From Arthrobacter bambusae (GTDB lineage Bacteria > Actinomycetota > Actinomycetes > Actinomycetales > Micrococcaceae): a stretch of 64,000 nucleotides of DNA. Below the pieces are notes generated by a model, which made no database searches, was not told the origin of the DNA, and was given only the letters and a program-made list of their open reading frames with translations. Made by a program: the position numbers and the translations under genes. Every line of letters starts with the position of its first letter. The stretch's first letter is position 1. Shown piece after piece: positions 60,721-64,000 of the stretch. The stretch is taken from assembly GCF_030812595.1 (NCBI RefSeq), contig NZ_JAUSSZ010000012.1:45245-109244 (forward strand), read 5' to 3'.

Positions 60721-62175
60721 TCAGTCCTGCCGCTCGAGGAATTCCCGTACGCGGGCGCGGGCCGGCTCGCGGTCGTAGCTGTTCACCAGGGCGGCCGCCA
60801 TGCGCACAGGGTCACCGAAAAAGAAGTACTCATACAGGGCCTGGCGCCCGGCGAACGCGGAAATACTCGCATCGAAAGCGAGCTTGAAGAGCCGCACGCG
60901 CTCCGGCCCGGTCAAGGTCTTCGCCTGCAGGTAAAGCTCGATGTCCGGCAATGCCGCGCTGGCAACGTCCGCTTCGCCGGGGAGGGCCATGAGGCCGGAT
61001 GCCGAGAACTTCCGAATGATGGCGGGGAAACGCTGGGCAACTTTGGGGTACCAGTTGCGCGCCGCGTTCAGGGTGGGCCAATGGGGCAAGAAGACACCAT
61101 CCGGACTTGGAGCAGCCTGGGCTTCTGCCGCCACCATGAGGGCCTTGCCGATTTCAACGGTTTCGATCAGCTCCGCGAGGTCCTCCTGGATGTGCTGGAA
61201 TCCGTCTATCCCTATCGATGCGGCAATCTCGGAGGCAAGGCCCAGGAAGAACTCGCTCTTCGCGATGGTCCGTGTGACCACCTGGTGTGTCATGAGGGCC
61301 CCGGCACCGGTCTCGGAGTAAAAGGCATTGCACAACTCAGGATGGCCGAGCATGAAGATGCGCTCGTTAGGAACGAACACGTGGTCGAAAACGACCACGG
61401 CATCCATCTCCTCGAAGCGGCTGGCGAGCGGTTCGTCGTGGGTGCTTCCGCCGTTGTAAAGCGAGGTCCGGCACAAGTAGCGCATGCCTGGCGCATCATT
61501 CGGGAGGGCAAAGGCGTAGGAGTAGGGAGCATCTTCCGGCGTCGAGCGCAGGAGCGTCGACGGGAACACGAGTAGCTCGTCGGCGATCGGTGCGATCGTG
61601 GCGAGCATGCGCGCACCGTGGACCACGATTCCATCGTCGCGTTCTTCCACGACCCTGGCCGAGAGCTGGCCCCCGAGCTGCTCGGACCCTGACACCGAAC
61701 GGTTGACTTGCGGTGGGATGAGCGTGTGCGTCGCGAGGAGATCGTTCTCCCGGCAATGCTCGTAGTATCTGCGGATGTTTTCGCCGAACATCGGATCGGC
61801 CTGGGCAAACCATTTCTCCGCGCCCGCGAGCGCGGTGAGGGCGCCGTTCATGTAGTCGCCCGTCCGGCCCAGGAATCCAAGGGAGTATTCAGCCCAGGTG
61901 CGGATTGCTGCGTGCCGGTGCTCGAGGTCTTCTTTGCTGCGCGGCACCAGGAACGAGGCACTCACCCGGTCACCCGTCGTCGGGGACTCGTAGGTGAGGG
62001 CGTCCGCGTACTTCGGGTCATGCTGCATGTCGAAGAGCTTCGCGTAGGTGCGGGCCACGTTCCTGAAGGACGGGTGGTCGGCGATCTTTTCGGTGACCAT
62101 TTCGCCGTCGATCAGGACGTGGGGGTTCATCGAGTTGAGCTTGTCCAAGTACTGCTGTCCGGTCCGGATTCCCAT
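60721..62175 (-). CDS. FADH2-dependent phenol hydroxylase, HpaB/PvcC family
   Basis: 484 aa, ATG at 62175 with GGGAG upstream. Oxygenase component of a two-component flavin monooxygenase that hydroxylates 4-hydroxyphenylacetate or related phenols. Family features: MGIRTGQQYLDKLNSM, LVPRSKEDLEHRHAAIRTWAEYSLGFLGRTGDYMNGALTALAG, THTLIPPQVNRSVSGSEQ, GARMLATIAPIADELLVFPS and FEEMDAVVVFDHVFVPNERIF. Length is that of HpaB (about 480-520). The reductase partner lies just upstream. Substrate could also be a chlorophenol or nitrophenol; hpaB is used as a family name only. Confidence 0.88.
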   Translation of the reverse strand: MGIRTGQQYLDKLNSMNPHVLIDGEMVTEKIADHPSFRNVARTYAKLFDMQHDPKYADALTYESPTTGDRVSASFLVPRSKEDLEHRHAAIRTWAEYSLGFLGRTGDYMNGALTALAGAEKWFAQADPMFGENIRRYYEHCRENDLLATHTLIPPQVNRSVSGSEQLGGQLSARVVEERDDGIVVHGARMLATIAPIADELLVFPSTLLRSTPEDAPYSYAFALPNDAPGMRYLCRTSLYNGGSTHDEPLASRFEEMDAVVVFDHVFVPNERIFMLGHPELCNAFYSETGAGALMTHQVVTRTIAKSEFFLGLASEIAASIGIDGFQHIQEDLAELIETVEIGKALMVAAEAQAAPSPDGVFLPHWPTLNAARNWYPKVAQRFPAIIRKFSASGLMALPGEADVASAALPDIELYLQAKTLTGPERVRLFKLAFDASISAFAGRQALYEYFFFGDPVRMAAALVNSYDREPARARVREFLERQD

Positions 62176-62244
62176 GGTTGTCTCCCATAATGGTTGAGCT
62201 GAAACGGCATTGCGTGGTGGATGCGACGTCGACGGGCGCCGCGG

Positions 62245-62784
62245 CTACAGAAGGTCCTCCATTCCCAATTGGCTTTCCGGGATGGTGGTGAAAGCACTGT
62301 TGGCGAAGGCGAGCGCGTCGCCGCTGCGGTAGTTGAAGTCCACCACTTCGCCAAGGTAGAGGGTGTGGTCTCCCCCGTCGTAGGCTGCCCACGGCGTGCA
62401 CTCGAAGTAAGCGAGGACGTTGGGTAGCCGCGGCGCAGTCTTGCCCTCGACCCAACTGGGCTCGGGCCCGGAACGACCTGCGAAATGGAGGGCGAGCTGT
62501 TTCTGTTCGGCGCCGAGGATATTGACGCTGAAGGGACGCCCGGCGAGTTCGTCGTGGGCCCTGGTGTTACGCGCGATGCTGACCAGGACCAGCGGCGGTT
62601 CCATGGACACCGAGGTGAAGGAATTGACCGTGATGCCATGCCGCTTGGTGGCGCCGTCGAACGTCACGATGGCAACGCCTGTTGCAAAGCGGCCCAGGCT
62701 GCCGCGGAAATGATGTGCCCGCGGCCGCGAAGTGCGGCCCAGGGGTTCCGGCTCCGCATTCTGGCTGGACTTGGCAATCATCAT
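62245..62784 (-). CDS. Flavin reductase, HpaC-like
   Basis: 179 aa, ATG at 62784 or the adjacent ATG at 62781. Supplies reduced flavin to the hydroxylase. FMN-binding split-barrel fold: FRGSLGRFATGVAIVTFDGATKRHGITVNSFTSVSMEPPLVLVSIARNTRAHDEL, SVNILGAEQKQLALHFAG and YFECTPWAAYDGGDHTLYLGEVVDF with the GDHT block. Length is that of HpaC/ActVB-type reductases. It shares an operon with the hydroxylase (69 bp apart) and diverges from an iclR gene. Confidence 0.9.
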   Translation of the reverse strand: MMIAKSSQNAEPEPLGRTSRPRAHHFRGSLGRFATGVAIVTFDGATKRHGITVNSFTSVSMEPPLVLVSIARNTRAHDELAGRPFSVNILGAEQKQLALHFAGRSGPEPSWVEGKTAPRLPNVLAYFECTPWAAYDGGDHTLYLGEVVDFNYRSGDALAFANSAFTTIPESQLGMEDLL

Positions 62785-62814
62785 TGATTCCTGGCTGAAG
62801 ATTGTTCTACGTAC

Positions 62815-62867
62815 GAATTTGTTCTATATTTGAATTTGTTCGTTGGATTTGTTCGATATTTGAACAA
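62815..62867. promoter_or_regulatory. Repeated operator region between hpaC and iclR
   Basis: TTTGTTC-T/G-ATATTTGAA occurs at 62818 and 62848 (offset 30 bp), with an extra GAATTTGTTC at 62832. The second copy is an inverted repeat TTGTTC-N7-GAACAA (62849-62867). AT-rich in a GC-rich genome, 50-110 bp before either gene. Best read as tandem operators for the IclR-type regulator. Confidence 0.65.
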
Positions 62868-62958
62868 CAAATTCTCATACAGAACCATAGTCCCATGTGT
62901 GTCGCAGCACAAGACTGCCGCTCAGCCGCGTGAGGCCCAACATAGGATGGAGCGCATG

Positions 62959-63693
62959 ATGTCTCCCAGCGCCGCGAAAAGCCTGCGGGAAACGACGGCG
63001 ACGGTCTCCCCGTCGCAGACCCTCTCCCGCGGAATCCAAGCCTTGGAGATCCTGGCATCGGCGGAGCGGCCCCTGACCATTGCCGAACTCGCTGGCGCCT
63101 TGGGCGTCCACCGCTCCGTGGCTTACCGGATCCTTCGCACGCTGGAGGATCACTCCTTGCTGGTGCGCGACGACGCCGGACGGGTTCAGCCCGGTCCTGG
63201 CCTTGCGGTGCTGGCCCGGGGTGTTTCCCGCGACCTCCAGACGGCCGCCCTCCCCGAGCTGACCCAGCTTGCCAACACGCTGAACATGACGGCCTTCGTA
63301 GCGGTCTGGGACCATCAGGACTGCGTCACGCTGGTCACGGTCGAGCCCCGCCACTCGGCCGCGACCTTGGCACAGCATCCCGGCACGCGCCACCCCGTGA
63401 ACACCGGTGCACCTGGAATCGCGATCCAGTCCACCATGAGCGAGGAACAATGGGCCGCCCGCGCTCCAGGCCTGCCCTATCGTCCTGAAGCGGCAGAAGC
63501 TCGAAGGATCGGTTACGCGGCAAGCCATGACGAAGTCATCGCCGGCCTGTCTTCCTTGGCCGCCCCCATCCAGGTTCCGGGCGGCCGGCCCGCGGCGATC
63601 GCCGTCGTCTACATCCGCCGTGAACAGGACCAGGCCGCCGTCGGCGAAGCACTGGCCGCGAGCGCGGCCCGCATAGAGTCCCAGCTGGCGTAA
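62959..63693 (+). CDS. IclR-family transcriptional regulator
   Basis: 244 aa from the ATG at 62959 (GGAG six bases upstream; ATGs at 62956 and 62947 are also possible). N-terminal winged helix: QTLSRGIQALEILASAERPLTIAELAGALGVHRSVAYRILRTLEDHSLLVRDD; C-terminal effector domain: LTQLANTLNMTAFVAVWDHQDCVTLVTVEP, HPVNTGAPGIAIQSTM and GYAASHDEVIAGLSSLAAPIQVPGG. Divergent from the hydroxylase/reductase pair; it likely responds to the aromatic substrate. Confidence 0.9.
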   Translation: MSPSAAKSLRETTATVSPSQTLSRGIQALEILASAERPLTIAELAGALGVHRSVAYRILRTLEDHSLLVRDDAGRVQPGPGLAVLARGVSRDLQTAALPELTQLANTLNMTAFVAVWDHQDCVTLVTVEPRHSAATLAQHPGTRHPVNTGAPGIAIQSTMSEEQWAARAPGLPYRPEAAEARRIGYAASHDEVIAGLSSLAAPIQVPGGRPAAIAVVYIRREQDQAAVGEALAASAARIESQLA

Positions 63694-63698
63694 CCGAC

Positions 63699-63908
63699 GC
63701 CCGTCCACCTACGGGGCCAAACCCGACAACGCCCGTCCACATACGGGGCCAAACCCGACAACGCCCGTCCACCTATCGGGCCAACCCCGACGACGCCCGT
63801 CCACATACGGCGCCAAACCCGACAACGCCCGTCCACATACGGCGCCAAACCCGACGACGCCCGTCCACATACGGGGCCAAACCCGACAACGCCCGTCCAC
63901 ATACGGGG
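63699..63908. repeat. 32-bp tandem repeat array, seven copies, cut by an IS element
   Basis: GCCCGTCCAC starts at 63699, 63731, 63763, 63795, 63827, 63859 and 63891, exactly 32 bp each time. Unit core: GCCCGTCCACATACGGGGCC, then AAACCCGACAAC; variants are A/C at ACATA/ACCTA, GGGG/GGCG and GACA/GACG. Units abut. The seventh unit stops at ATACGGGG, where sequence typical of an IS end begins. No spacers, hence not CRISPR. It follows the iclR stop by 5 bp. Confidence 0.93.
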
Positions 63909-64000
63909 GAGTGTCCGTTTAACGGTGGATTCGGGTGTTGGCGTTATGTGATTCTGCCTTCGAAGGTGATGGCGAAGGCGTTCAGTGCCGGCTTCCATCG
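63909..64000 (-). mobile_element. End of an IS256-family insertion sequence
   Basis: From about 63909 (GAGTGTCCGTTTAACGG) the tandem array is interrupted. On the minus strand 64000-63944 encodes the C-terminus RWKPALNAFAITFEGRIT followed by TAA, the typical end of IS256/mutator-type transposases. The rest of the transposase gene and the far end lie outside the window. The 35 bp between the stop and the array would be the terminal inverted repeat and 3' leader. Confidence 0.8.
63944..64000 (-). CDS. IS256-family transposase, C-terminal fragment (runs off the window)
   Basis: Only the last 18 codons are in view: WKPALNAFAITFEGRIT and stop. The pattern W(K)xALNAFxITFxGR is highly characteristic of IS256/mutator transposases. 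Whether the element is intact cannot be judged here. Confidence 0.78.
   Translation of the reverse strand, partial: RWKPALNAFAITFEGRIT

Noticed and set aside
63699..63908. CRISPR array
   Set aside because: Repeats are contiguous with no unique spacers and no cas genes are present; the same holds for the array at 5858.

Overview
The window is high-GC actinobacterial chromosome, most consistent with Arthrobacter or a close relative (Paenarthrobacter, Pseudarthrobacter; family Micrococcaceae). This rests on the linked core genes gltX, leuB, ilvE, metG, serA and ilvCNB with ilvD, frequent GTG starts, actinobacterial families (sunset domain, DUF1684, SARP regulator) and dense coding. The genus is inference; no rRNA lies in the window.

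Bases 1-18900 are mainly core metabolism on the minus strand: the 5' part of gltX, two small hydrolases, branched-chain amino acid genes (ilvE, leuB, ilvC, ilvN, ilvB, ilvD), serA, metG and a two-gene ABC exporter. ilvBNC is preceded by a valine-rich 22-codon leader peptide and a strong hairpin plus U-run, the layout of ribosome-mediated attenuation. Short TCTCA/TGAGA-type palindromes sit upstream of ilvD, leuB and ilvB. Bases 19100-22080 hold a sunset-domain membrane protein, two identical tRNA-Lys genes, a MarR regulator, a peroxiredoxin and tRNA-Leu.

Bases 22100-34320 hold an orphan peptide-type binding protein, mqo, an RND efflux gene broken by a one-base frameshift, a luciferase-like oxidoreductase coupled to its MarR regulator with a 20-bp operator-like palindrome, a transglutaminase-like protein and several small genes. 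Bases 34349-40300 are an NAD operon read leftward, nrtR-nadA-nadB-nadC-nifS-like, headed by a 31-bp near-perfect palindrome that fits an NrtR operator. Bases 40334-45710 hold an Lrp regulator, an amino acid permease and an unusual 2-oxoacid dehydrogenase operon. Its E2 position holds a free 109-aa lipoyl domain followed by an alpha/beta hydrolase, as if a two-domain AcoC protein had been split.

Bases 46500-59060 look like a surface-glycopolymer locus and are the most novel part: a SARP regulator; six overlapping genes (two glycosyltransferases, an HPr-kinase-like P-loop protein, a glycosyltransferase fused to a flippase, a large polytopic protein, a small membrane protein); then a GH16 lipoprotein, a phosphoesterase and a LamG-SLH wall protein. 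An 11-bp-spaced GTAACG direct repeat, the spacing SARP proteins recognise, precedes both the operon and the LamG-SLH gene. It could link them as one regulon.

Bases 59080-64000 hold an ECF sigma factor with a lipoprotein, a two-component flavin hydroxylase (hpaB/hpaC-like) with a divergent IclR regulator, and a seven-copy 32-bp tandem array cut by the end of an IS256-family element that runs off the window. A second, unrelated 32-bp array lies at 5858.
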